Shown in pieces: positions 7,770 to 15,866 of a stretch of 36,191 nt of DNA. Every line of letters starts with the position of its first letter. Within the stretch, counting starts at the first letter, position 1. Origin of the DNA: an uncultured delta proteobacterium (GTDB lineage: Bacteria > Bdellovibrionota_C > UBA2361 > CAIXSY01); contig CAIXSY010000073.1 of NCBI GenBank assembly GCA_903922175.1, forward strand, positions 1 to 36,191, in the 5' to 3' direction. The position numbers and the translations under genes are program-made. Under the pieces are notes generated by a model. The model saw only the letters and a list, made by a program, of their open reading frames with translations, was not told the origin of the DNA and made no database searches.

Positions 7770-9578
7770 TTACCCCTCGTCCTGCTCCTTCTTCTTCGTT
7801 TCCAGCTCGTGCCATCGAGCATAGAGGCGCTCAACATCTTTCTCCGCCGTGGAGAGCTTGTTGAAATGCCCTTGCAGCGCAAGGTGATCGGCGACAATTT
7901 TTGGATCATTCATCCCATTCTGGAGCGAAGATACGTTTTTTTCAGCTTCAAGGATCTTGTGCTCGATCTTTTCAAGATCGAGGCGCTCGGCGTAGCTTAG
8001 CTTCTTTTTGGCAGCGGCGCTTTTTTGTGCGCGTGAGGCCTTATCCTCTTTAGTAGGGGCGGCTTTAGGCGAGTTCTTCTCCTCTTCGTGCATCACCTCC
8101 CACTGCGTGTAGTCAGCAAAGACGGTGGCGCGGCCGTCGCCGGAGAGGCCGACTACGGAGGTTGAGACGCGGTCGAGCATGAAACGGTCGTGAGTAACTA
8201 AAATCACGGCGCCCTCGAATTCGCAGAGGGTCTCTTCGAGAACTTCGAGCGTGGGGATGTCGAGGTCGTTGGTCGGCTCGTCGAGGATGAGCACGTCCGC
8301 CGGTTGCAGCATCAGGCGTGCCACCAGTACTCGCGCCTGTTCGCCGCCGGAGAGGTTTCGAATGGGCTGCTGGAGCTGATCGGTGTTAAAAAGAAAGCGT
8401 TTGGCCCACGAGCTGACATGCACCTCGCGGTTATTAAAGACGACGGCGTCGCCGTCGTGGCAGAGTGCCGCCTTAAGGGTCTGATCTTTGTCGAGCTGCT
8501 GGCGCGCCTGGTCGAAATAGACGACGCGAAGCTCCCACGACTGCGTGACCTTTCCCTCATCCGGCTTAAGCTGACCGAGGAGTGTTTTGAGCAGGGTTGT
8601 TTTGCCGCTGCCGTTGTTACCCACCACGCCGAGACGCGTGCCCGGCGAGAGGAGGAAGTCTAGTTTTCTAAAGAGGGTTCTGCCCCCGAGTGATTTGGAT
8701 ATGCCCTCGGCCTTGATCAGCTCCTTTGATTTGCGTCCCGTGGAGGTGAATTCAAAGCGCGCTTTGTCCGATCGAAGATCGATGCCTTTAAGCTCATTGA
8801 TCAGGCGGTGGGCCTCGGTGATGCGCCCCTTGGCTTTGGTGGTCCGCGCCCGGGCACCTCGTTTAAGCCATTCAACTTCGTTCCGGACCTTATTCGAGAG
8901 CGACTCTTTGTAGCTCTGCATCTGTTCAAGGAAGTCGTTACGCACCATGAGGAAGTCGCTGTACGAGCCGGGGACCGAGAGAAATCCCTTGGGAAAGCGC
9001 CGGTCGAGTTCAACCACTCGCTGGGAGACCTCTTCAATAAAATAGCGGTCATGGCTTACAAACAGAGAGGCGAAGGAGGCGTTGGTAATGACCTCCTCGA
9101 GCCAGAGGATGCTGCCGATGTCGAGATGGTTGGTTGGCTCATCGAGGAGTAAGAGCTCCGGCTCCTTGATTAGCTCGCGGGTAATGCACAGGCGCTTCTT
9201 CCAACCGCCTGATAGGGAGGAGACCTGTTGATCTCTGCCTAAAAAACCACCGATACCGATGTAGCGCGCGACCAATGACTGGGTTTCGCGGTGGTCAGCC
9301 GCCGCAGCTTCGGCTAGGATTTCGCCCACCGTGCCATCCTCGGGCAACGTGTCATTCTGGGCGACGTAGCCGACCCTCAGATGTCTGCGCGGTGTGACCT
9401 CACCTGAGTCCGGGTGTTCAAGCCCAGCCATAATTTTCAGTAGCGTCGATTTGCCTGATCCGTTTGAGCCGATAAGGGCCAGCCGTTCGCCCTCGGAGAT
9501 GACGAGTGAGATCTCATCGAAAAGGGGACGAGTGGTGTAGCTCTTGGTGACTGCTTGAAGACTGATAAGGGGGGACAT
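7770..9578 (-). CDS. uup: ABC-F family ATPase, Uup type
   Basis: The product is 602 aa and has no membrane segments: two fused ABC domains and a C-terminal coiled coil. Domain 1 has Walker A GSNGSGKST (38-46), signature LSGGWKKR, and Walker B LLLLDEPTNHLD. A linker helix with Arg/Lys-rich residues (LKRGARARTTKAKGR) follows, as is usual between ABC-F domains. Domain 2 has GNNGSGKTT, LSGGEQARV and LILDEPTNDLD. The last ~80 residues (SYAERLDLEKIEHKILEAEK...) match the DNA/ribosome-interacting coiled coil of Uup. Uup-type proteins act on the ribosome and affect transposon precise excision. The ATG at 9578 follows a modest GACAGG site. It is a single gene flanked by repeats on both sides. Confidence 0.93.
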   Translation of the reverse strand: MSPLISLQAVTKSYTTRPLFDEISLVISEGERLALIGSNGSGKSTLLKIMAGLEHPDSGEVTPRRHLRVGYVAQNDTLPEDGTVGEILAEAAAADHRETQSLVARYIGIGGFLGRDQQVSSLSGGWKKRLCITRELIKEPELLLLDEPTNHLDIGSILWLEEVITNASFASLFVSHDRYFIEEVSQRVVELDRRFPKGFLSVPGSYSDFLMVRNDFLEQMQSYKESLSNKVRNEVEWLKRGARARTTKAKGRITEAHRLINELKGIDLRSDKARFEFTSTGRKSKELIKAEGISKSLGGRTLFRKLDFLLSPGTRLGVVGNNGSGKTTLLKTLLGQLKPDEGKVTQSWELRVVYFDQARQQLDKDQTLKAALCHDGDAVVFNNREVHVSSWAKRFLFNTDQLQQPIRNLSGGEQARVLVARLMLQPADVLILDEPTNDLDIPTLEVLEETLCEFEGAVILVTHDRFMLDRVSTSVVGLSGDGRATVFADYTQWEVMHEEEKNSPKAAPTKEDKASRAQKSAAAKKKLSYAERLDLEKIEHKILEAEKNVSSLQNGMNDPKIVADHLALQGHFNKLSTAEKDVERLYARWHELETKKKEQDEG

Positions 9579-9606
9579 TGGTGCCTGTCGAAAATTGAGG
9601 TGTCGT

Positions 9607-9735
9607 GAGGCTGGGCCTCAGACCTACGATAGTTCTCCCGTGCACGTGCAGGCTTCGACGTGAGCTCAGCCGAACGGTGCACGGGAAAACACTTTACCCG
9701 GACTTTTCGGGCAATTACTCAAATATTGAGCCGGT
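9607..9735. repeat. Composite intergenic repeat (GAGGC-CCTCAGACC and GTGCACGGG modules)
   Basis: Module GAGGCTGGGCCTCAGACC at 9607-9624 recurs at 10213-10231 and 14479-14496. A second module, CCCGTGCAC ... GGTGCACGGGAAAA followed by AATTACTCAAATATTGAG, recurs near 14423-14477 and, in part, near 7200. The GTGCAC arms can pair into a hairpin. No coding sequence is visible here. Confidence 0.65.
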
Positions 9736-9772
9736 AGTGTAGCGGGCAGGAGTTAAGGATGCAACAGCAGGG

Positions 9773-10191
9773 TCATTCATCGGTGGCTGTGCTCGAACCA
9801 GTGGGACCAGCAGCGTTTGGCGCCGGTATTGTTCCTCTACGGTGGACGGTAGCTATGACCGCCGAGGTGATGAGGACGACGAGCCCACCTACAAGTTGGG
9901 TCGAGTCTCGTCTTTCACCAAGTACAAGGTAGGCGACGGGAAGCCCGGCCAACGGTCCAGATGCTGTGAGCGAACCTCCTTCAGCGTTGGTAGGCGTCCG
10001 TAGAGGCGCGCGCAGATAAGGAGGACGATGCCGCCGCAGAATGTGCCAAAGGTGACGAGGAAAAATGGTCCAAAAACACGACTTGCGCCAGTCACAAAGA
10101 CCGTGGCGATGCTGGAGGTGATCGCCGAGAGTAGGGCGGCGATCATTCCAATTTCTGAGCCTTTGAGCGCCATTGGGGGGATATTAGGCAT
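9773..10191 (-). pseudogene. EamA/DMT-family transporter, internally deleted and frameshifted
   Basis: On the minus strand the first ~70 residues (MPNIPPMALKGSEIGMIAALLSA start) contain two hydrophobic helices of an EamA (drug/metabolite transporter) N-terminus. After VRSQHLDRW the frame changes. The other frame then reads AGLPVAYLVLGERRDSTQLV followed by a hydrophobic helix and a stop at 9773-9775, which is the typical LGE-x(n)-QLVG end of an EamA repeat. About 150 central residues of a normal ~290-residue protein are missing. A single deletion joining residue ~80 to the last helix, out of frame, explains all of this. No transport function is expected. Confidence 0.75.
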
Positions 10192-10210
10192 TTGTAGGGG
10201 CGGAATGCTA

Positions 10211-10333
10211 GCGAGGCTTATGCCTCAGACCGGCGAGTGTTAAACCGACCCTGCTCGCTATCTGCCTTCTGTAATCTGCTAGCAGAGATCTGCAGTCAGA
10301 TCTCTGCTGACGGCATCAGCTGTGGCCGCTGCT
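10211..10333. repeat. Intergenic repeat with AGATCTGC palindromes
   Basis: Contains GAGGCTTATGCCTCAGACC (10213-10231) and, further on, TAATCTGCTAGCAGAGATCT followed by the near-palindrome GCAGTCAGATCTCTGCT. The same order of modules occurs at 14479-14587. No gene is seen. Confidence 0.65.
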
Positions 10334-10410
10334 GACAGAACGGTCTCCGCAAACAAATTACCGAACTCTCCGTGTGAGTCTTGCCAATGCTCGCAAGAAC
10401 TACTACTAAT

Positions 10411-10429
10411 ATGAGGCATTTAGCCTCAT
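10411..10429 (+). promoter_or_regulatory. Hairpin in the yajC leader
   Basis: ATGAGGC (10411-10417) pairs with GCCTCAT (10423-10429) around ATTTA, 12 bases before the yajC start. It could affect translation of the yajC-secDF operon or may be a shortened member of the GAGGC repeat family. Confidence 0.35.
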
Positions 10430-10441
10430 CTTTGGATATTT

Positions 10442-10807
10442 ATGAAGAAAATCAGCTTGTTAGGATTGTGCGCTGCGTGGGCCCCAGAGGTATTCGCCCA
10501 GGCCAGCGCTGCCCCCGGCGGCCAGGCGCCACAGGGCCAGATGTTCTTTCACACGATGGTCATGCTGGGCATCGTTTTCATGGTCTTCTACTTCTTGGTT
10601 TTTAGCCCACAGCAGAAGAAACTTAAGGCCCAGGCAGCGTTGCATGCCAGCCTCAAGAAGGGGGACTCGGTGGTAACCAGCTCGGGAATAATTGGGAGAG
10701 TTGCCGCCGTGGAAAAAGAATATATACTTCTCGAGATAGCCAGTAACGTGCGGGTCAAGTTTGAGCACGCTCACATTGTCAAACAGGAAGCAAAGGAGGC
10801 AGCATAG
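10442..10807 (+). CDS. yajC: Sec translocase accessory subunit YajC
   Basis: The product is 121 aa. It has one membrane segment at about 37-55 (MVMLGIVFMVFYFLVFSP), followed by the family motif PQQKKLKAQ and a small cytoplasmic domain (LKKGDSVVTSSGIIGRVA, VRVKFEHAHIV). The first ~20 residues look signal-peptide-like and are followed by a Gly/Pro/Gln-rich linker. YajC binds SecDF and the YidC-SecYEG holotranslocon. It is first in a yajC-secD-secF operon, with 18 bases to secD and 16 from secD to secF. A weak GGA lies before the ATG. Confidence 0.95.
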   Translation: MKKISLLGLCAAWAPEVFAQASAAPGGQAPQGQMFFHTMVMLGIVFMVFYFLVFSPQQKKLKAQAALHASLKKGDSVVTSSGIIGRVAAVEKEYILLEIASNVRVKFEHAHIVKQEAKEAA

Positions 10808-10825
10808 TCTGCTGCATTGAGTTAC

Positions 10826-12424
10826 ATGGAATCGGAACTCCGTAATAGAATTATTGTATTTTTTGCCGTCTTGGTCGCGGGCCTAATCGTCCTGTTGCCG
10901 ACTATCTTCCAATTTGGGGGCGCTTTAAAAGAGAAATACTCTCTGCCGCTGCCGGATGGGATGAATGAGGTCTTTAAAGACAGCAAGTGGTTGCCACAGC
11001 CAATTTCGCTTGGGCTCGATCTGCGTGGTGGTGTGCATCTGGTATACGAGGTTCAAACCAAGGAAGCGGTGAAGAGCCGCATGCAGAGTACGGCCAATGC
11101 CATCCGCAGTGCGCTTCGTACCGATAAGGTCGCCGTTGTGCGAGTCGCCGCTAACGATAAAAATCAGGTCGAGATTACGCTTCTCAATAAACAGGGCGAG
11201 GAGAAGGCTAAGAACACCGTGCTTAACGGGTTTAAGGAGCTTTCGTTCGTAGGGAGCCAAGCTGACGAGGGCGACCGCGTTAAGCTTTCCTACGGAATAT
11301 CAGAAGTTCAAGCTGCCAAGATAGAGGACGAGTCGGTTTCCCAGTCTATCGAAACGCTGCGTAACCGCGTTGACCAGTTTGGCACCTCTGAGCCTCTGAT
11401 TCAAAGGGTCGGTAGTAAGCGTATCTTGCTGCAGATGCCGGGAGAGCTCGATATCGAGAAGGTAAAAAACCTGGTTGGGCGAGTTGCGAAGTTAGAGTTC
11501 CGTTTGGTGCCCAATAGTGCCAGCCAAGCGAATGTGATCACGATCAAGGATAAGGCGGCGGCGTCGGTAAAGGTCGAAGACCAGGCGCTTATGACCGGCG
11601 ACTCGATCGCCGAGGCTAGTGTCGGGCCACACGAGGGCCAACGCGCTGTCTTTATCAAGTTCACGAGTAAGGGAACGACTGAGTTCTCGCGTCTTACCAC
11701 TGAGAATGTGCGTCGCCAGCTCTCGATTATCCTCGACGGTGTCGAATATTCGCGTCCGGTGATTAATGAGCCGATTCAGCATGGTGACTGCGTCATTAGC
11801 GGCGGTACGGGGGGATTCTCCAAGGACGAGGCGGCGATGCTCAAGACGGTGCTTAAATCTGGTGCTTTGTCGGCGCCGCTGTTCATTGTCGAAGAGCGTA
11901 CGGTTGGGCCGTCGCTCGGCGCTGAATCGATCCAGAAGGGGACTTTTGCCATGCTTCTGGGCTTGGCCTGGATCGCCATCTTTATGATAATTTACTACAA
12001 AAAATCGGGGGCACTGGCGGTTGGTACTCTCGTCCTAAACTTGGTGCTGATGCTCGCCTTGCTGGCGATGTTTAAGGCTACGCTGACGTTACCCGGACTG
12101 GCTGGCTTGGCACTGACCCTCGGCATGGCTGTTGATGCCAACGTGATCATCTATGAGCGTATCCGTGATGAGGTTAAGATCGGAGGCACGCGCGATGCGG
12201 CGGTTAACGCCGGATTCCATAAGGCTTGGTCGGCGATTATCGACTCTAACTTGACGACTCTGATCTCGGGATTGATCCTGCTCTTCCTCGGGACAGGTCC
12301 GATTAAAGGCTTCGCCGTTACGCTCTGTGTGGGTATCGCAACGACGATTTACAGCGCGGTGTTCGTCTCACGCTTGGGGTTCGATGTCTTCCCGATGGTG
12401 AACAAGAAGGGTGTCTCAGTCTAA
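10826..12424 (+). CDS. secD: Protein translocase subunit SecD
   Basis: The product is about 532 aa from the ATG at 10826 (a TTG at 10817 is an alternative). A first membrane helix (IIVFFAVLVAGLIVLLP) is followed by the large periplasmic P1 region, which starts LGLDLRGGVHLVYEV, the conserved SecD signature. The C-terminal ~170 residues hold five more helices, including GLALTLGMAVDANVIIYERI, whose Asp in the fourth helix takes part in proton-driven export. FLGTGPIKGFAVTLCVGI is also typical. With SecF it forms an RND-type motor that pulls preproteins across the inner membrane using the proton gradient. The length is slightly shorter than E. coli SecD, as in many non-enteric bacteria. Confidence 0.97.
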   Translation: MESELRNRIIVFFAVLVAGLIVLLPTIFQFGGALKEKYSLPLPDGMNEVFKDSKWLPQPISLGLDLRGGVHLVYEVQTKEAVKSRMQSTANAIRSALRTDKVAVVRVAANDKNQVEITLLNKQGEEKAKNTVLNGFKELSFVGSQADEGDRVKLSYGISEVQAAKIEDESVSQSIETLRNRVDQFGTSEPLIQRVGSKRILLQMPGELDIEKVKNLVGRVAKLEFRLVPNSASQANVITIKDKAAASVKVEDQALMTGDSIAEASVGPHEGQRAVFIKFTSKGTTEFSRLTTENVRRQLSIILDGVEYSRPVINEPIQHGDCVISGGTGGFSKDEAAMLKTVLKSGALSAPLFIVEERTVGPSLGAESIQKGTFAMLLGLAWIAIFMIIYYKKSGALAVGTLVLNLVLMLALLAMFKATLTLPGLAGLALTLGMAVDANVIIYERIRDEVKIGGTRDAAVNAGFHKAWSAIIDSNLTTLISGLILLFLGTGPIKGFAVTLCVGIATTIYSAVFVSRLGFDVFPMVNKKGVSV

Positions 12425-12440
12425 GGGATAGGTGGGTGTC

Positions 12441-13373
12441 ATGTTAGAAATTATTGGCAAAACAAATATCGATTTTTTAGGCCGCAGGCACTACGCATAT
12501 GTGTTCTCCCTGCTCCTTACTGCATTCTCGGTGTACATGTGGATTGCACGCGCCGACAATCGCTACGACATCGATTTTGAAGGTGGTCACGAGATGGTGA
12601 TCAAGATCAGCGAGGGGGCTGATAGTGAGGCCGTGCGAGCCGCTATCCAAAAGCAGGGTGTCGGCGATGCCGTCGTCCAGGCCTTCGAGGTCGGGCGCTC
12701 TGATGAGTACTCAATACGTGTCGGTGGCAAGGCTGAGGATGCCAAGCCGCTGCGCGATAAAGTTATGGCTGCTATCAAAGAGAGCTTCGCCGGTAAAGGC
12801 GAGGTTCTGAAGACCGATTTCGTTGGCCCCACCGCGGGTAAAGAGCTTAAGCAAAAGGCCTTCTGGGCCATGGTGCTCGCCCTCCTTGGTATCGCCGCCT
12901 ATGTGACGGTCCGTTTTGAATTCGCCTTTGCTCTCGGCGCGCTTGTTTCCTTGGCGCATGACGTTGTTGTTGCTACCGGTGTGTACCTTTTTGCCGGACA
13001 CAATATTAACATGGCTGCCGTCGCCGCGGCTCTAACCGTCGTCGGATATTCGGTCAACGACACGATCGTGATCTTCGATAAGGTTCGTGAAGAGATCTTT
13101 AAGCGTAAGGACTACGATCTGATCACGCTGATGAACGATTGTTGTAATATGATGCTCTCGCGAACGATCATCACCAGCGGTCTGACCTTCTTTGCCGCCC
13201 TGGCGCTCTACCTCTTTGGCGGTGGCGCGATTTCGGATTTAAGCTTGTATCTCTCCGTCGGTGTGCTCACCGGCACCTATTCAACGATCTTTATCGCCTC
13301 ACCGGTAGTTTTTACCTGGGAAGCTTTCCGTGCCAAGAAAGAGCGTAAGACGGCCAGCGCTTCGGCACGCTAA
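12441..13373 (+). CDS. secF: Protein translocase subunit SecF
   Basis: The product is about 310 aa from the ATG at 12441 (a GTG at 12432 would add three residues). Six membrane helices are expected. Landmarks are NIDFLGRRHYAYVFSLLL, the FEGGHEMVIKI periplasmic start, KELKQKAFWAMVLALLGI, the SLAHDVVVATGVY helix, and VVGYSVNDTIVIFDKVRE (the SecF counterpart of the SecD Asp motif). SRTIITSGLTFFAALAL is also typical. It is the partner of SecD in the export motor and the last gene of the operon. The tail ends in a basic KKERKTASASAR. Confidence 0.97.
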   Translation: MLEIIGKTNIDFLGRRHYAYVFSLLLTAFSVYMWIARADNRYDIDFEGGHEMVIKISEGADSEAVRAAIQKQGVGDAVVQAFEVGRSDEYSIRVGGKAEDAKPLRDKVMAAIKESFAGKGEVLKTDFVGPTAGKELKQKAFWAMVLALLGIAAYVTVRFEFAFALGALVSLAHDVVVATGVYLFAGHNINMAAVAAALTVVGYSVNDTIVIFDKVREEIFKRKDYDLITLMNDCCNMMLSRTIITSGLTFFAALALYLFGGGAISDLSLYLSVGVLTGTYSTIFIASPVVFTWEAFRAKKERKTASASAR

Positions 13374-13450
13374 GATTGCTAGAGACAAAACTGCTTGAAC
13401 GTTTGAAGACCACGAATATCGTGTAGTTGCACATCGCCCGGTGGAGATCC

Positions 13451-14260
13451 CTACGCTTGCGCTGCCGCAAACGTGGCTGATTCGTCGTGCTCCACGGTTG
13501 ACGCAATTGCAAAGATCTTATCGGTGTCGAGCAGCGAGACGCTTTTGCCATCGAGGGCGACGACGTTCTCTATGTAGTCACTGCCCGAGGAGAGCTGGCT
13601 GTCTTGACCCTTGAAGTTATTTTCGTTCTTGAGGCCAAGGATGTCGTCCGAGACGATGGCGGTGACCTTGGTGCCGATCTTGAGAATCACGGCGATCTCA
13701 CGAATGTGGGCTTGGAGCATGGCGCGCAGCTCGCCGAAGAGCTTGATCATATGACCAAACTCATTTGCGTTCGCCTCGGCGATCTGTCGAATAGCCTCGT
13801 CGTGCTTCCCCTCATGGCAGAGGTTCGTAACGGTCGTGCCGAGTGCATGAATGGCAGCATGTGGAACTTCGAATTTCGCGAGTTGATGGGAGATGAGCGG
13901 ATCGCGAGGCTTGAACGAGTAGAACCACATGCCAAAAGCACAGCGCCGTGGGTCGGTCGTTTTGCGAAATTCCCGGCGATCTTTGACTGATGATGCGAGT
14001 TCGTCGAGCCATTCAACGTGTTCTTTCTCGCGCTGCACCAGAGTCGTAATTAGCTCGTCATGCTCTTCGCGTGAGGTCTTGTTGCCCACCAGTCGACGCG
14101 TTTCAATCAGTGGAATTACCGTATCGCGGTACAGCAATCCACCACGAACTGTCTTTGTCGCACCGGGTAACGGCGCTACAACGGTCACTGGTATCATCGT
14201 GACCACGGACTCGAGTGGCAGTGCATAGAGCGCGTCAGCTATTTGCAAAATGAGCTTCAT
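13451..14260 (-). CDS. CheW-like chemotaxis coupling protein with an inserted CZB zinc-binding domain
   Basis: The product is about 269 aa from the ATG at 14260, which follows AAGGG; a TTG 30 bases upstream is an alternative. Residues 1-60 are the first half of a CheW beta-barrel (YALPLESVVTMIPVTVVAPL, VRGGLLYRDTVIPLIETR). Residues ~75-185 are a four-helix CZB (chemoreceptor zinc-binding) domain with HVEW (His81), DPRRCAFGMW (Cys107) and PHAAIHALG (His134, His138), the expected zinc ligands. The remainder (IAVILKIGTKVTAIVSDDIL ... NVVALDGKSVSLLDTDKIF) is the second CheW half. The CZB domain therefore interrupts CheW rather than being attached to one end. It probably couples a zinc- or oxidant-sensitive input to CheA or receptors. 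No other che gene is present nearby. Confidence 0.85.
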   Translation of the reverse strand: MKLILQIADALYALPLESVVTMIPVTVVAPLPGATKTVRGGLLYRDTVIPLIETRRLVGNKTSREEHDELITTLVQREKEHVEWLDELASSVKDRREFRKTTDPRRCAFGMWFYSFKPRDPLISHQLAKFEVPHAAIHALGTTVTNLCHEGKHDEAIRQIAEANANEFGHMIKLFGELRAMLQAHIREIAVILKIGTKVTAIVSDDILGLKNENNFKGQDSQLSSGSDYIENVVALDGKSVSLLDTDKIFAIASTVEHDESATFAAAQA

Positions 14261-14418
14261 GGTAGACCCTTGTGACGAGAGGATAGACAACTACTCTTAA
14301 CAGTTATCTTTTCGGCGAATGGCCAGGGGAACTTAACCCCACATCGCGGCATAAAATGTATCAATAGATCTGGGGGGTTGGCTGTCTTGTGGGGGGAGTG
14401 CTCAAAAAGTGTGGAAGC

Positions 14419-14587
14419 CGTGCAAGTGCGGGTGCACGGGAAAAATATTTCCCGGGCTTTATGAGTAATTACTCTAGCGAGGCGATGCCTCAGACCGACG
14501 AGCGTTGATCTGTAATCTGCTTTCAGAGATCTGCTTTCCGCTGACTGCATCTGATGCAGCTGCAGCTTTCGGCCGCAGCCCACGGCC
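14419..14587. repeat. Composite intergenic repeat, second large copy
   Basis: In order: CCGTGCAAGTGCGGGTGCAC, a GGGAAA-TTTCCC hairpin (14438-14453), GAGTAATTACTC, GAGGCGATGCCTCAGACC (14479-14496), then TAATCTGCTTTCAGAGATCT. These modules match those at 9607-9735 and 10211-10333. Confidence 0.65.
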
Positions 14588-14795
14588 TTAGCCGTCTTGT
14601 CCTACGACTTGTCCGACGAAGCACCGACCGCGAGGTCGGGCGAAGTCGGAAGCACTTGCCGCGCCTGTCCGCCGTCTTGTCCTACGTAGCACTTGCCGCA
14701 GCCTGTCTCGCCATAGCTTCGGCCGCGAGGCCGAGCGAAGGCGGAAGGCAAGGCGAAGTAGGAAGCACCGACCGCAAGGTCGGGCGAAGTTGGAA
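14588..14795. repeat. Cluster of short palindromic units (CCGACCGCGAGGTCGG type)
   Basis: Three units of about 27 bp, each a GACCGCGAGGTC-type palindrome followed by GGGCGAAGTCGGAAG, occur near 14621, 14717 and 14765, separated by TTGTCCTACG-type spacers. A reverse-complement relative lies at 7441-7470. The whole 14291-15004 gap contains no gene that I can support. Confidence 0.65.
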
Positions 14796-14876
14796 GGTTT
14801 GTCCAAAATGTATTCAACGCTCGCATTTCATCAAAAGCTGTCGGGATCTCCCAAATTTCAAATGTGTTTGGCTAGA
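14796..14876 (+). repeat. 81-bp dispersed repeat, copy 1
   Basis: GGTTTGTCCAAAATGTATT ... CCCAAATTTCAAATGTGTTT GGCTAGA matches 18171-18250 with scattered substitutions. This copy lacks the left inverted arm seen in the second copy. Confidence 0.75.
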
Positions 14877-15004
14877 ATCTCGCTTCGAAAATGCAACTCA
14901 TCTAGTACACGTTTCAAGGGTCAAGGAATCTACGTTATTTTCCAGACTTCGCTGGAAAAAATAAGTCCGGGCAACTTCATCCTTTGTGAGCGTGGTCGTC
15001 CTGC

Positions 15005-15850
15005 TCACCCCTTAATCCGATAGCGGTACAAGCAGCACTTGCGTTCATCGTCTACCTCGATCATTCGTTCTGCCTTGGCGGGAACTTGGAAGGAGTTAAC
15101 GAGGAGTACGCTGTTAGGCTCCATCTCCTGACAAGCCTTTTCCCATAGCTTTGGCATCGGTCCTGGTGCGAGGAAGGTATAGACCACGTCATAGGGAGTA
15201 ATCGGCATGTTCCAAAAACTCTTGAACAGGATGCGCACATTCTTGCGACGCATGAATCGTAATCGAGAGACGAGAAAAGGCAGTAGTCCGATCTCGACAC
15301 CGCTAAAGTGGGACTGTGGAAAACGCTGACTTAGGTAATTGATTAAGCCCGAAAAGCCGCAGCCAAGGTCGATAAAGGTAAATGCTTTATCCTGCGGAAG
15401 TTCCGCGGCGATGGCGCGGTACATCGGTTCACTTGTCGGATAGTAGGGGACTCGTGTCCAGAAAGCCGGCAGGTAGGTAAGCGTTCCCAGCGCAATCGGT
15501 ACGAGGAGTAGCCACGCCGGAAGCCCCATGCTCAGATAGAGGACGCTGAGCGGGCCGACGACGAGGTTGAGGATCTGCCACCAGCGCGAGAGCTTGAGCA
15601 GGTACGAGATCAGCCAAGCGCATATGCCCCAGAGGGGGAGGAGCACGAGCCCCAACGGGACGCACCACCCCGTAGCGCACAGATATTGCCAACCGTATGT
15701 GTGTGCTGGTACCGGCAGGCTTGTGATATAGGAGTGCAGCGCGGCAAAGAGCACCGCCCCAGTGAGCTGAGCGATGACGGTGATCAGCAAAAAATAGAGC
15801 CCCGCCAGGTGGTGAAAGCGCGATAGGGTCGGGCTATCGTCGGCTAGCAT
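15005..15850 (-). CDS. Membrane-anchored class I SAM-dependent methyltransferase, substrate unknown
   Basis: The product is about 281 aa from the ATG at 15850, 16 bases after the stop of the DnaJ-like gene; longer starts would overlap that gene. Four hydrophobic helices occupy residues ~10-130 (LYFLLITVIAQLTGAVLFAA, VPLGLVLLPLWGICAWLI, LLLVPIALGTLTYL). A class I methyltransferase core follows: FTFIDLGCGFSGLINYLSQ is motif I (AdoMet loop), GVEIG is the acidic strand-2 residue, and YDVVYTFLAPGPMPKLW is the motif IV region. The fold fits methylation at or near the membrane; similar proteins are usually listed only as hypothetical methyltransferases. It is likely co-transcribed with the chaperone gene, but a functional link is not evident. 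Confidence 0.8.
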   Translation of the reverse strand: MLADDSPTLSRFHHLAGLYFLLITVIAQLTGAVLFAALHSYITSLPVPAHTYGWQYLCATGWCVPLGLVLLPLWGICAWLISYLLKLSRWWQILNLVVGPLSVLYLSMGLPAWLLLVPIALGTLTYLPAFWTRVPYYPTSEPMYRAIAAELPQDKAFTFIDLGCGFSGLINYLSQRFPQSHFSGVEIGLLPFLVSRLRFMRRKNVRILFKSFWNMPITPYDVVYTFLAPGPMPKLWEKACQEMEPNSVLLVNSFQVPAKAERMIEVDDERKCCLYRYRIKG

Positions 15851-15866
15851 AGTTTTCGGTATAAGT

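Noticed and set aside
8304-9152. Several long plus-strand frames opposite the Uup-like gene
   Set aside because: They are antisense shadows of a clearly conserved two-domain ABC-F gene.
14554-14964. 136-codon frame across the 14.6-14.9 kb gap
   Set aside because: It translates palindromic repeat units, giving repetitive Arg/Ser-rich sequence; the same units occur non-coding elsewhere.
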